Origin: SSC3 sp963769585
Lineage (GTDB): Bacteria; Actinomycetota; Actinomycetes; Propionibacteriales; Nocardioidaceae
Reading direction: 5' to 3'
Assembly: GCA_963769585.1 (NCBI GenBank)
Contig: CAVYMJ010000006.1
Location: 1-64,000, forward strand
DNA length: 64,000 nt
The position numbers and the translations under genes are program-made. Position 1 is the first letter of the stretch. Each line of letters starts with the position of its first letter. Below the pieces are notes generated by a model. That model made no database searches, was not told the DNA's origin, and worked only from the letters and a program-made list of their open reading frames with translations. Shown here piece after piece: positions 43,033 through 50,872 of the stretch.

Positions 43033-44015
43033 TGGATGCGAGCGAGGGCGGAGAGTTCCGCAGGTGGCGTCGCGGCGTCGCGGCAACGATCCGCCGCGGA
43101 GTGAAGAAGCGCTCAGGCGACCCGGAGCTTCGCCAGTTGCGCGCTCTGGTGAAGGCCTATAGCGGCGATACCGCCGGACCGGACGTGCTTGTGTTCGGAG
43201 ACTCTGCCATGTTCTGGACCACCGGCTCCGACGACTCGAAGCGGACTCTCGTCGATCTCATCCAGGCCCAGCTAGGCCGTGACGTGACCTTCCAGGCCGT
43301 CGCCGGGCCCGGATACAACCCACGCATCGTGGGAGCCTTTCTGTCCGGCTTGGCTCAGTGCCCGCAGCGACCCCGCGTGGTGCTGGTACCGACCTCCGTC
43401 CTGATGGCGACGAAACTGTTCCTGGAGAATCCCCACTTCGCGTACGAGCTCGAGGCCGAAGGGCTCCGCTTCGTCGCAGCAGGGGGGAAGGTCCGCCGCT
43501 TGACTCGACCGGACGAGGCCTCCTTCGAGGACTATGACCGCCTCCCTGCGCCGAGTCTGTTCGGCGCTCGCCGGACGGCGGGAGAACTGCGACTCATCCT
43601 GAACTCCAAGCCCGCCACCCGGTGGCAGACCGCAGTGCGGATGAGGCACCTGATGGACTACTACAACGCAGAACGGCTTGAAGCCGAGACCCCGGGCGTG
43701 AAGCTCGTTGCCGAGCTGGCGGCCACGATCACCGACCTCGGACTGGCGTCGGTCGCCTACATTGCGCCTGTCAACCACGAGATACTCAAGACAACCCTCG
43801 GGGAGGCCGCCGTCTCGCACCTTGTCCGCAACGCCGAAGTCATCGAGACCGCCTATCTTCAGGCTTCAGGGGGCCGTGGCCGGGTCGCCAACGCGGTCTG
43901 CCTGAGCCCTTCCAAAGAGTTCGTCGACCCGGTTCACCTCACCTATGCGGGTCGAGAGCGGCTGGCTAGGCACATCGCCGATCTTGTTCGCCCCCTGCTG
44001 GAAGCCTCCCGATGA
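43032..44015 (+). CDS. SGNH/GDSL-type hydrolase or acyltransferase
   Basis: The 327-residue partner of the protein at 27673, with a more complete catalytic set: block I VLVFGDSAMFW (Ser), AGPGYNPRIV in block II and block V FVDPVHLTYAGRE with the Asp-x-x-His pair. The middle resembles the paralogue (ENPHFAYELEAEGL). No signal peptide is visible, so it may act inside the cell. Because it is followed directly by a methyltransferase, carrier protein, ligase and reductase, it may transfer or remove the acyl group made by that cassette. The exact reaction is not known. Confidence 0.75.
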   Translation: MDASEGGEFRRWRRGVAATIRRGVKKRSGDPELRQLRALVKAYSGDTAGPDVLVFGDSAMFWTTGSDDSKRTLVDLIQAQLGRDVTFQAVAGPGYNPRIVGAFLSGLAQCPQRPRVVLVPTSVLMATKLFLENPHFAYELEAEGLRFVAAGGKVRRLTRPDEASFEDYDRLPAPSLFGARRTAGELRLILNSKPATRWQTAVRMRHLMDYYNAERLEAETPGVKLVAELAATITDLGLASVAYIAPVNHEILKTTLGEAAVSHLVRNAEVIETAYLQASGGRGRVANAVCLSPSKEFVDPVHLTYAGRERLARHIADLVRPLLEASR

Positions 44016-44869
44016 CCGAGACCCACTATGCCCCGGGCCCGCACTACGACCGGGTCACCGAGGCCTGGCGTCTGCTGCTGGGCGACGAGCTGCACTACGG
44101 GGTCTTCCGTGGCGGGGACGAACCGCTGTCGGTGGCAACATCAACGCTCACCGAGCTGATGATCGACGAGGCCGACCTGAGGCAGGGGATGCGGGTTCTG
44201 GACGTGGGTTCTGGCACCGGAGCGCCGGCTTGCGACCTGGCGGAACGGTTCGGCGTTGAGGTCGTGGGCATCACAACCAGCGAGGTCGGGATGGCCGCAG
44301 CTCGCCGGCGCGCTGCCGAGCGTGGCCTGGCAGACCTGCTCTCCTTCGAGCTTCGTGACGGCACCGACAACGGACTCCCCGACTCGAGCTTCGACCGCGT
44401 CTGGGTGCTGGAGTCATCGCACCTCATGCCTGATCGTGATCGATTGCTGTCCGAGTGCGCCCGAGTGCTCCGGCCGGGAGGTCGGCTGGTGCTTTGCGAC
44501 ATCATGCGGTTGCGTGAGATCCCTTTTGCAGAGCTACGGTCCCGGACCCGAGAGTTCGCCACGCTGCGGGAAGCCTTCGGTGAGGCTCGCATGGAGTCCA
44601 TGCAGGTCTATGAGGAGCTCGCGGAGCAGGCCGGTCTGGTGGTGGAAACCACGACCGACCTCACCGAATCGACATTGCCGACCTTCGAGCGCTGGCGGGC
44701 GAACGCTCAAGCGTATAGAGACGAATCGTTACAGGCGCTGGGCACGGACGGTCTGAAGGCCTTCATTCGCTCTACCGATATCCTCGAGTCCCTGTGGCGC
44801 GAGCGAACCCTCGGGTACGGCCTCTTCTCTGCTCGGCGACCAGTGTCAGCTACCCAAAAGGAGCAGTGA
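44012..44869 (+). CDS. Class I SAM-dependent methyltransferase of the acyl cassette
   Basis: A 285-residue methyltransferase with the SAM motif VLDVGSGTGAPACDLAERFG (about residues 64-83), VVGITTSEVGMAAARRRAAE and SSFDRVWVLESSHLMPDRD. The opening YDRVTEAWRLLLGDELHYGV is typical of small-molecule methyltransferases related to tocopherol, sarcosine and macrolide O/C/N-methylases. The start overlaps the previous stop (ATGA). The carrier-protein gene follows after two bases, which suggests it methylates a carrier-bound or newly released acyl group or sugar. The acceptor is unknown. Confidence 0.85.
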   Translation: MTETHYAPGPHYDRVTEAWRLLLGDELHYGVFRGGDEPLSVATSTLTELMIDEADLRQGMRVLDVGSGTGAPACDLAERFGVEVVGITTSEVGMAAARRRAAERGLADLLSFELRDGTDNGLPDSSFDRVWVLESSHLMPDRDRLLSECARVLRPGGRLVLCDIMRLREIPFAELRSRTREFATLREAFGEARMESMQVYEELAEQAGLVVETTTDLTESTLPTFERWRANAQAYRDESLQALGTDGLKAFIRSTDILESLWRERTLGYGLFSARRPVSATQKEQ

Positions 44870-44871
44870 AC

Positions 44872-45102
44872 GTGGCAGATTCCGAGCGCGTCTTGGGCGC
44901 CGTCAGCAGCCTTCTACGGCGGATGAAGAAGGCCGAGACTGTCGAGCTCGACACTCGGCTGTTCGCCGAGGGGATTGGGCTCGACTCGCTTCAGGCTGCA
45001 GAACTCTCGGTGATGCTCGAGGACGAGCTGGGGCGTGATCCGTTCAGTGACGGCCAGATGCCCCAGACCGTGGGCGAGATTATCGACTATTACGACAAGT
45101 AG
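44872..45102 (+). CDS. Acyl carrier protein of the cassette
   Basis: A 76-residue carrier protein. The phosphopantetheine site is the Ser in GIGLDSLQAAELSVMLEDEL, near residue 39. The acidic helices and ending TVGEIIDYYDK are normal for stand-alone ACPs. GTG at 44872 is spaced eight bases from aaggag; a GTG two codons upstream is too close to the site. It needs a phosphopantetheinyl transferase encoded elsewhere. No ketosynthase lies in the cassette, so it probably carries an acid activated by the next gene rather than a growing chain. Confidence 0.92.
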   Translation: MADSERVLGAVSSLLRRMKKAETVELDTRLFAEGIGLDSLQAAELSVMLEDELGRDPFSDGQMPQTVGEIIDYYDK

Positions 45103-45108
45103 CCGACC

Positions 45109-46491
45109 TTGTTTGAGCTCGTTCGCGAAGCCGCGCGTCGCCACGAGGCAGCTGAGGTCCTGGTCCACGGCTCGCTCACGGTGACCTACGCCGAGCTGGA
45201 GCTGGCCGCTCGGGCCACGGCCGGCGAGCTGCACCGACGGCAGATCGCGCGCTTCGCCATTCTGGACTCCCGGCCAGCCGTCGTCCTACCCCTCCTGGCG
45301 GGTGCGTCTCTTGCAGGCGTTGAAGCGTGTGTGTATCCGCCGACGGCCGACGCCGAGCTGGTCGGGGACCTGACCACGCGGTTCGAGCATGACTTCGTCG
45401 TGACCGGGCTACCCGATCTCCCGGGGCCCTACACCGTCCAGCCGCCCGACGCCCTGATGATCGGCCGCCCAGCTTACGACGGCGACGGACTCCCCCAGGA
45501 CAGGCCGCACCTGATCCTGACAACGGGAACCACAGGAACGCCTCGCGCGGTTCGCCACGACTGGAAGCGGCTCGTCTCCGCAGGATCGAACTCCTCCGAT
45601 TCGCCCGGCCAACGGTGGTTGCTCGCGTACGGGATGAATCAGTTCGGGGGGTTGCAGGTGCTCCTCCACGTGCTCGGCGCCAGCGCCACCCTGGTGGCGA
45701 CGGACGTCTTCGCGCCCCGCGCGGGGCTCCTAGCGATGCGAGAACACCGGGTCACGCACGCGAGCGCCACGCCAACGTTCTGGCGGTTCCTGCTTGCGGA
45801 ACTGCACGCCGATCGTGGCCCTGCCCCGGTGCTGGAACAGGTCACCTTCGGCGGCGAGGCCCCGACGCAAGACGTTCTCGACGGCGTCGCCAAAGCCTTT
45901 CCGAGCGCACGGATCAGCCAGGTCTACGCCGCTAGCGAGCTCGGCAGCGTCACGTCTGTGCGTGACGGGCAGCGAGGGCTGCCCGCGTCGGTCCTGGACG
46001 GCGAAGGTCCGGTGCAGCTTGAGATCCGTGACGGCGAGCTGTGGGCGAGGTCCACAGTCGGCATGCGTGGGTACTTCGGAGAGGCTGACGTCGATTCGGG
46101 TGATTGGCGACCAACCGGTGATCTTGTCGAAGTGGTGGGTGATCGCCTTCTCTTTACCGGTCGGTCATCAGACGTGATCAACGTCGGGGGGGTCAAGGTC
46201 CATCCGCTCCCGGTCGAGGAGCGCATAGCGAAAGTCGATGGAGTATCGGTATCCCGGGTGTTCGGTCGTGCCAACGCCCTGACCGGCGCCGTCGTCGCGG
46301 TGGAGGTCGTCGCGGCACCCGGCGCCGATCCAGACCTCGTAGATGCCGGGATACGCGAGGCATGCCTTGACCTCCCTCCCGCCTCACGTCCGCGAAGTAT
46401 CCGCTTTGTCGATGAGATCGCGACGCTGGACCACAAGATTGTGCGCCGCGTCGCCCCAGCCACCGGATCGGCCGAAGGAGACACCCCGTGA
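45109..46491 (+). CDS. ANL-family AMP-dependent acid-CoA/ACP ligase
   Basis: A 460-residue adenylate-forming enzyme. It has the P-loop LILTTGTTGTPRAVRH (about 141-156), the A5-like YAASELGSVTSV, A7 WRPTGDLVEV, A8 GRSSDVINVGGVKVHPLPVE and the A10 Lys in LDHKIVRR. It is expected to activate a carboxylic acid as AMP ester and load it on the preceding carrier protein. The substrate pocket cannot be read confidently. TTG at 45109 is six bases after the carrier stop. It overlaps the next gene (GTGA). Confidence 0.9.
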   Translation: MFELVREAARRHEAAEVLVHGSLTVTYAELELAARATAGELHRRQIARFAILDSRPAVVLPLLAGASLAGVEACVYPPTADAELVGDLTTRFEHDFVVTGLPDLPGPYTVQPPDALMIGRPAYDGDGLPQDRPHLILTTGTTGTPRAVRHDWKRLVSAGSNSSDSPGQRWLLAYGMNQFGGLQVLLHVLGASATLVATDVFAPRAGLLAMREHRVTHASATPTFWRFLLAELHADRGPAPVLEQVTFGGEAPTQDVLDGVAKAFPSARISQVYAASELGSVTSVRDGQRGLPASVLDGEGPVQLEIRDGELWARSTVGMRGYFGEADVDSGDWRPTGDLVEVVGDRLLFTGRSSDVINVGGVKVHPLPVEERIAKVDGVSVSRVFGRANALTGAVVAVEVVAAPGADPDLVDAGIREACLDLPPASRPRSIRFVDEIATLDHKIVRRVAPATGSAEGDTP

Positions 46492-47225
46492 CTACGCCAC
46501 GAACCGTCATCGTCACAGGAGGCAGCCGGGGACTCGGTGCCGGAATCGTCGCCGCCTACCTGGCCGCCGGTGACAGGGTCGCGACCTGCGCTAGGTCCGC
46601 CACCCCAGAGGTGAAGGGCTGGACGGAGGATCCTAGTACTGCGGACCGCTTCCTCTTCGTCGAGGCAGATCTCGCCCAGCGAGACGACTGTGCTCGCCTG
46701 GTCAAGGCCACCTCGGAGCGATGGGGCACGATCGACGTGCTCGTCAACAACGCCGGCGTTGCACGCGACGGTGTTCTTGCGCTCTTCTCCAGCCAAGACG
46801 CAGATGCCGTCATCGACCTGAACCTCAAAGGCACCTTCGAGGTCACAAAACTCGTAAGCCGACGGATGCTCGCTGCGGGGTCCGGCTCGATCGTCAATAT
46901 CTCCTCGATCGTTGGCCTCTCGGGCTATCGAGGCCTGTCCGTCTACGCAGCTACCAAAGCAGCACTCGACGGATTCACCCGTGCCATGGCTCGCGAACTC
47001 GGGTCTAAGGGAATCACGGTGAACTCCGTGGCGCCCGGTTACCTCCGTACCGAGATGAGCCACGGGCTCGACGAGGACCAGCTGATGCAGATCGTTCGAC
47101 GCACGCCCGCGGGCCGCCTAGGTGAAGCGGCCGACGTGGCGCGCGCTGTGATGTTCCTGACCGCGGCCGAGAACAGCTACATCAACGGTCACGTCCTCGT
47201 GGTCGACGGCGGCCTCACCTGTTAG
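46488..47225 (+). CDS. FabG-like short-chain reductase of the cassette
   Basis: A 245-residue classical SDR. NADP loop VIVTGGSRGLGAGIVAAYL, NNAGVARDGV, catalytic Ser in IVNISSIVGLSGY and Tyr-Lys in VYAATKAALDGF. The C-terminus HVLVVDGGLTC is FabG-like. It probably reduces a beta-keto group on the carrier-bound acyl chain. Start GTG at 46488 overlaps the ligase stop. It is the last gene of the operon; 79 bases later a leaderless leader peptide begins a separate unit. Confidence 0.92.
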   Translation: MTTPRTVIVTGGSRGLGAGIVAAYLAAGDRVATCARSATPEVKGWTEDPSTADRFLFVEADLAQRDDCARLVKATSERWGTIDVLVNNAGVARDGVLALFSSQDADAVIDLNLKGTFEVTKLVSRRMLAAGSGSIVNISSIVGLSGYRGLSVYAATKAALDGFTRAMARELGSKGITVNSVAPGYLRTEMSHGLDEDQLMQIVRRTPAGRLGEAADVARAVMFLTAAENSYINGHVLVVDGGLTC

Positions 47226-47268
47226 CGTCCCGATATGTGAGACGTTTATCCAAAATATGAGATGGACG

Positions 47269-47298
47269 TTAGACCGCAGGGTCACCGTTCCCTACGCT
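47269..47298 (+). promoter_or_regulatory. Putative promoter of a leaderless leader-peptide transcript
   Basis: A -10-like tacgct (47293-47298) ends six bases before the ATG at 47305, and a weak -35-like ttagac (47269-47274) precedes it. The first transcribed base could therefore be the A of the ATG. Two imperfect direct repeats (atatgtgagacgt and atatgagatggacgt, about 47233-47269) lie just upstream and may be operator elements. Confidence 0.5.
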
Positions 47299-47304
47299 TG
47301 CGAC

Positions 47305-47382
47305 ATGTTCTCGACCATGCTGACCAAGCGCCGCGCAGTGGACCACTGCCGCGTGCGCTCGTCGCTGTGTCGAATGTCCTGA
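47305..47382 (+). CDS. Cys/Arg-containing leader peptide (attenuator type)
   Basis: The 25-codon ORF reads MFSTMLTKRRAVDHCRVRSS then LCRMS. It matches the pattern of the small peptides annotated as leader peptides before sulfur genes in streptomycetes (LTKRRAVDLCRV...LCR). Similar Cys-bearing leaderless sORFs in mycobacteria act as cysteine-responsive attenuators. Its position, 126 bases before the DUF4395/sulfurtransferase/DUF1416 operon, and a promoter ending just before the ATG support this. The gap to 47508 shows no obvious terminator to me. Confidence 0.7.
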   Translation: MFSTMLTKRRAVDHCRVRSSLCRMS

Positions 47383-47508
47383 CGGGACGCCATCGCCCGA
47401 CTGCGGGCTGACTTATCCCACTTCACGCAACGGAACAGTCTGTTCAGCGTGCCCTGGCGTCCCGCCCTCACCGGCCCAGCTTCCCGTCTCGCGCCAGGAG
47501 AACACCCC

Positions 47509-47973
47509 ATGCCTTCCTCCCAGATCGACCCCCGTGGCCAGCGCTTTACCGCCGCGGTGAACCTCGGCGGCTTCACCGTCGCGCTGCTCGTTGCCCCGTC
47601 CAGGCTGACCGAGGTGCTGCTCGCGGTCCTCGGCGCAGCTTTCCTGGTCGGGACTCTGGCTGGCCCTCAGAAGGGTCCCTGGGCGCTGCTGTTCAAGAAC
47701 TTCATCCGCCCCCGCCTCGGCGCTCCTCGTGAGCTCGAGGACGCCGCGCCGCCGCGTTTCGCGGCGGGAGTCGGCCTCCTCTTCACCACCGTGGCCCTGG
47801 TCGGTTATCTGTCCGGCGCGACCCTTCTGGGGGCAATCGCGACCGGGTTGGCACTCGCGGCGGCGTTCCTGAACGCCGTCTTCGGGTTCTGCCTGGGGTG
47901 CGAGGTCTACCTCCTCACACGCCGCATCGCCCCCATAACCCCCAAGCGCGCCGGCACGCCGGTCGCACACTGA
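47509..47973 (+). CDS. DUF4395 membrane protein
   Basis: A 154-residue DUF4395 protein with three or four membrane helices (AAVNLGGFTVALLVAP, LTEVLLAVLGAAFLVGTLAG, LLFTTVALVGYLSGATLLGA, AAAFLNAVFGFCLGCEVYLL). The CLGCE motif near the end is the family hallmark and may be redox-active. It usually accompanies thioredoxin and rhodanese genes. ATG at 47509 has aggag nearby. It is the first gene of a three-gene sulfur operon. Confidence 0.9.
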   Translation: MPSSQIDPRGQRFTAAVNLGGFTVALLVAPSRLTEVLLAVLGAAFLVGTLAGPQKGPWALLFKNFIRPRLGAPRELEDAAPPRFAAGVGLLFTTVALVGYLSGATLLGAIATGLALAAAFLNAVFGFCLGCEVYLLTRRIAPITPKRAGTPVAH

Positions 47974-47983
47974 AAGGACAGCA

Positions 47984-48832
47984 ATGTCACGCGAAACAGC
48001 TCTGGTCACTGCCGACTGGGTCGAGCAGCACCTGGACGACCCGAAGGTCGCCCTCGTCGAGGTCGACGAGGACACCACCTCCTACGACAAGGGCCACATC
48101 AAGGGTGCCGTAAAGCTCAACTGGACCACCGACCTGCAGGACCAGGTCCGTCGTGACTTCGTCTCCAAGGAGCAGTTCGAGGCTCTCCTTTCGGAGCGCG
48201 GCATCTCCAACGACCAGACCGTGGTCGTGTACGGCGGGAACAACAACTGGTTCGCTGCGTACGCGTACTGGTACTTCAAGCTGTACGGCCACCAGGACGT
48301 CCGGCTGCTCGACGGCGGTCGCAAGAAGTGGGAGCTCGACAGCCGCGAGCTGACCGACGAGGCGCCCACGCCGGAGCGGACCTCCTACGTAGCGCAGCCC
48401 CAGGACCACAAGATCCGTGCTTTCCGCGACGAGGTCGTCGAGGCGATCGGCGCCAAGAACCTCATCGACGTACGTAGCCCCGACGAGTACGCCGGTCGTC
48501 TCCTCGCGCCGGCTCACCTCCCCCAGGAGCAGGCCCAGCGTGCCGGCCACATCCCGACCGCTGGGAACGTCCCGTGGAGCAAGGCTGCCAATGACGACGG
48601 CACGTTCAAGTCCAACGACGAGCTGACCGAGCTCTACCGCGAGGCGGGCCTGGACTTCTCCAAGGACACCATCGCCTACTGCCGGATCGGCGAGCGCTCC
48701 AGCCACACGTGGTTCGCGCTCCGCGAGCTGCTGGGGCTGGAGAACGTCAAGAACTACGACGGCTCCTGGACCGAGTACGGCTCTCTGGTCGGGGTTCCGG
48801 TCGCGCTCGGCGACGAGCCTGGAGCACTCTGA
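47984..48832 (+). CDS. Rhodanese-type sulfurtransferase (CysA2-like)
   Basis: A 282-residue thiosulfate sulfurtransferase with two rhodanese domains. The N-terminal domain has GHIKGAVKLNW but no active Cys. The C-terminal domain carries the catalytic Cys in IAYCRIGERSSHTWFALREL (about residue 231). LIDVRSPDEYAGR is the domain signature. It is close to mycobacterial CysA2, which transfers sulfane sulfur. It starts 11 bases after DUF4395 and overlaps the next gene (TGATG). Confidence 0.95.
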   Translation: MSRETALVTADWVEQHLDDPKVALVEVDEDTTSYDKGHIKGAVKLNWTTDLQDQVRRDFVSKEQFEALLSERGISNDQTVVVYGGNNNWFAAYAYWYFKLYGHQDVRLLDGGRKKWELDSRELTDEAPTPERTSYVAQPQDHKIRAFRDEVVEAIGAKNLIDVRSPDEYAGRLLAPAHLPQEQAQRAGHIPTAGNVPWSKAANDDGTFKSNDELTELYREAGLDFSKDTIAYCRIGERSSHTWFALRELLGLENVKNYDGSWTEYGSLVGVPVALGDEPGAL

Positions 48833-49128
48833 TGTGCGGAGCGACCAAGGGCGGACTGTCCCTGGACGGCATCAATGTCGCCAAGGAGGCGATCATCCAG
48901 GGTGTCGTCACCCGCGGCGGCGCGCCGGTGGAGAACGCGTACGTGCGCCTGCTGGACAGGGCGGGCGAGTTCACAGCCGAGGTTCCGACCTCGGCCACGG
49001 GCCACTTCAGGTTCTTCGCCGGCGATGGCGCCTGGACGCTGCGGACGCTTGCGCCGCAGTCGGAGACCGTAGACACGGCCGTGACGGCCGCAGTGGGTTC
49101 GGTGGCAGAGGTCGAGATCGCCCTCTGA
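48832..49128 (+). CDS. sseC2: DUF1416 protein (SseC2-like)
   Basis: A 98-residue protein that begins MCGATKGGLSLDGINVAKEA, the conserved start of the DUF1416 family, with Cys2 invariant. It continues IIQGVVTRGGAPVENAYVRL as a transthyretin-like beta sandwich. It is always linked to CysA-type sulfurtransferases and is thought to act with them, but the mechanism is not known. ATG at 48832 overlaps the sulfurtransferase stop. Confidence 0.93.
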   Translation: MCGATKGGLSLDGINVAKEAIIQGVVTRGGAPVENAYVRLLDRAGEFTAEVPTSATGHFRFFAGDGAWTLRTLAPQSETVDTAVTAAVGSVAEVEIAL

Positions 49129-49147
49129 CGCCGTCCTTGACTCATCG

Positions 49148-49203
49148 GGCCCCGGCCTTCCCTCGGGAGGGCCGGGGCCAGATGCGATCGAGCGTTGTTT
49201 TTA
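49148..49203 (+). terminator. Terminator after the sulfur operon
   Basis: A hairpin with arms ggccccggcc and ggccggggcc, extended by ttccc/gggag, ends at 49179. A ttgttttt tract follows only about 20 bases later (49196-49203), so termination could be of mixed type. Confidence 0.65.
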
Positions 49204-49237
49204 CGTCCGGCGCGCTTCTACGTAGGGTTGGAGGGCC

Positions 49238-50206
49238 GTGACCGAGCCGAACCCACCCCTGCCGCACTCGCCGGGAGAGCTTCCACCCGACCTTCCCCCC
49301 GAGTACGCCGACGCGTACCTGCGGGGCTACGAGCGCGCCTGGGCGAGCTCGCAGGGGGACCTGGAGCCGATAGCGGAACCCGAGCCGCTCTCGTCGTACG
49401 AGAACCTCTTCGCCGATGCGGCGGCGCCTGGTCAGGCCGACGCGGCGGTCTCCTCGCCGGCCCCTGGACCGGCCTCTGCAGCCTCCCCGGAGCCTGCTTG
49501 GGAGGGGCCCACGCATCGCGAACCGACCGTCCGAGCCTCAAAACCCAGCTGGTTCGTGCCGGCCCTGCTCGGCACTCTGATCATGTCGCTGGTGCTGGGG
49601 GCGTACGTCTTCGGGCGGGCCTTCTCCAGCAGCGTCGACGCCAGCCCCTCCCCAGGTGACGAGCGTCTGGTGATGCCGACGGACCCCACGGGCAAGCCGA
49701 GCACGACCGAGCAGGGAACTGGCTGGGAAGGCGACGTGAGTCCACTGGATGGTCTCACCGCTGCCTCGAGCTGCGTGCTCCCGCCTGGAAACGACGCATC
49801 GGGGCGCGAGGTCCGCTATGACCCCGAGCAGGCGGTGGACGGTGACTTCACGACCGCCTGGCGCTGCGCCGGCAGCGGCCGGGGCCAGACGCTGCGGATC
49901 ACTCTGAGCGGCCCCGCCGCTGTGGCCGAGCTCGGTCTGGTCCCGGGCTACGCCAAGACCGACCCGCAGAGCGGGTCCGACCGGTACGCCGAGAACAACC
50001 GCATCACCAGGGTCCGCTGGACCTTCTCCAACGGGTTCAGCATCGTCCAGCGCCTTGACGGATCCCCTACGACCCGTCGGCTGCAGACTCTCCGGATCCC
50101 GCCGACGAAGGCGGACTCGGTGACGCTGGAGGTGCTGGCCTCCGTCAAGGCGCCGCGCAACACGATCGCGATCAGCGAGGTCGAGCTCTCCGAGCCGGTG
50201 CGCTGA
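49238..50206 (+). CDS. Membrane protein with C-terminal discoidin/NADase-type glycan-binding domain
   Basis: A 322-residue bitopic protein. The N-terminal about 100 residues are Pro/Ala-rich and probably cytoplasmic. A membrane helix follows (LLGTLIMSLVLGAYVFG, about 109-125), then a linker and a discoidin-like domain (YDPEQAVDGDFTTAWRCAGS, LGLVPGYAKTD, ENNRITRVRWTFSNGFSI). The latter matches the family named NADase-type glycan-binding domain. It probably binds cell-surface glycans. GTG at 49238 follows ggagg. Confidence 0.82.
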   Translation: MTEPNPPLPHSPGELPPDLPPEYADAYLRGYERAWASSQGDLEPIAEPEPLSSYENLFADAAAPGQADAAVSSPAPGPASAASPEPAWEGPTHREPTVRASKPSWFVPALLGTLIMSLVLGAYVFGRAFSSSVDASPSPGDERLVMPTDPTGKPSTTEQGTGWEGDVSPLDGLTAASSCVLPPGNDASGREVRYDPEQAVDGDFTTAWRCAGSGRGQTLRITLSGPAAVAELGLVPGYAKTDPQSGSDRYAENNRITRVRWTFSNGFSIVQRLDGSPTTRRLQTLRIPPTKADSVTLEVLASVKAPRNTIAISEVELSEPVR

Positions 50207-50257
50207 TCAGCCCCGACGCGACCGACGTGGCGCCCACCTCGTCGTGCGTGGTGAAAC

Positions 50258-50692
50258 TCAGTTTTTTTCGGTCTCGAGGACGAGCGTCACCGGGCCATCG
50301 TTGACCATGGCGATCTGCATGTCGGCTCCGAAGACGCCACGCTCTACGGTGGCTCCCAGGCGCTCGAGCTCGGCGCAGAAGGCCTCGTACGCCGGCTCCG
50401 AGACCGGTCCGGGCGCGGCCTTGTTCCAGGTCGGGCGGCGTCCCTTGCGAGCGTCGCCGTACAGCGTGAACTGGCTGACGACGAGCACGGGTGCGCCGAC
50501 GTCGGAGGCGGACCGCTCATCGCGCAGGATGCGCAGGTCCCAGACCTTGCGGGCCAGCCAGGCAACCTCTGCCTCCCCGTCGCCGTGCGTCACGCCCAGG
50601 AGAACGACCAGTCCGGGGGCGTCCAGCGACGCGACGATCTTCCCCTCGACGGAGACCGAGGCCTCCAGGGCCCGTTGCACAACGGCTCGCAT
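50258..50692 (-). CDS. dtd: D-aminoacyl-tRNA deacylase
   Basis: It hydrolyses D-aminoacyl-tRNA and recycles tRNA. The 144-residue protein has the catalytic SQFTLYGD (about residues 78-85) and the NxPxT-type loop MVNDGPVTLVLE near the C-terminus. It begins MRAVVQRALEASVSVEGK, standard for the family. It is convergent with the discoidin-domain gene and divergent from the LCP gene. Confidence 0.97.
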   Translation of the reverse strand: MRAVVQRALEASVSVEGKIVASLDAPGLVVLLGVTHGDGEAEVAWLARKVWDLRILRDERSASDVGAPVLVVSQFTLYGDARKGRRPTWNKAAPGPVSEPAYEAFCAELERLGATVERGVFGADMQIAMVNDGPVTLVLETEKN

Positions 50693-50872
50693 CGAGCACT
50701 CCTCACCTACCCACGACAGGTCGAACCAGCGAAGGCTACAAGAGCAGGCCGCGGGGCGACGGGGGCGTGACGTACTCCCGAGGCTTGCGTTGTAGGTAAC
50801 GAGGAAGGTGAACCCGGCGACGCACGACCTATGCCGCGGTGGTAGCCGGGGGCCTCAGCAAGGAGTGAGCAG

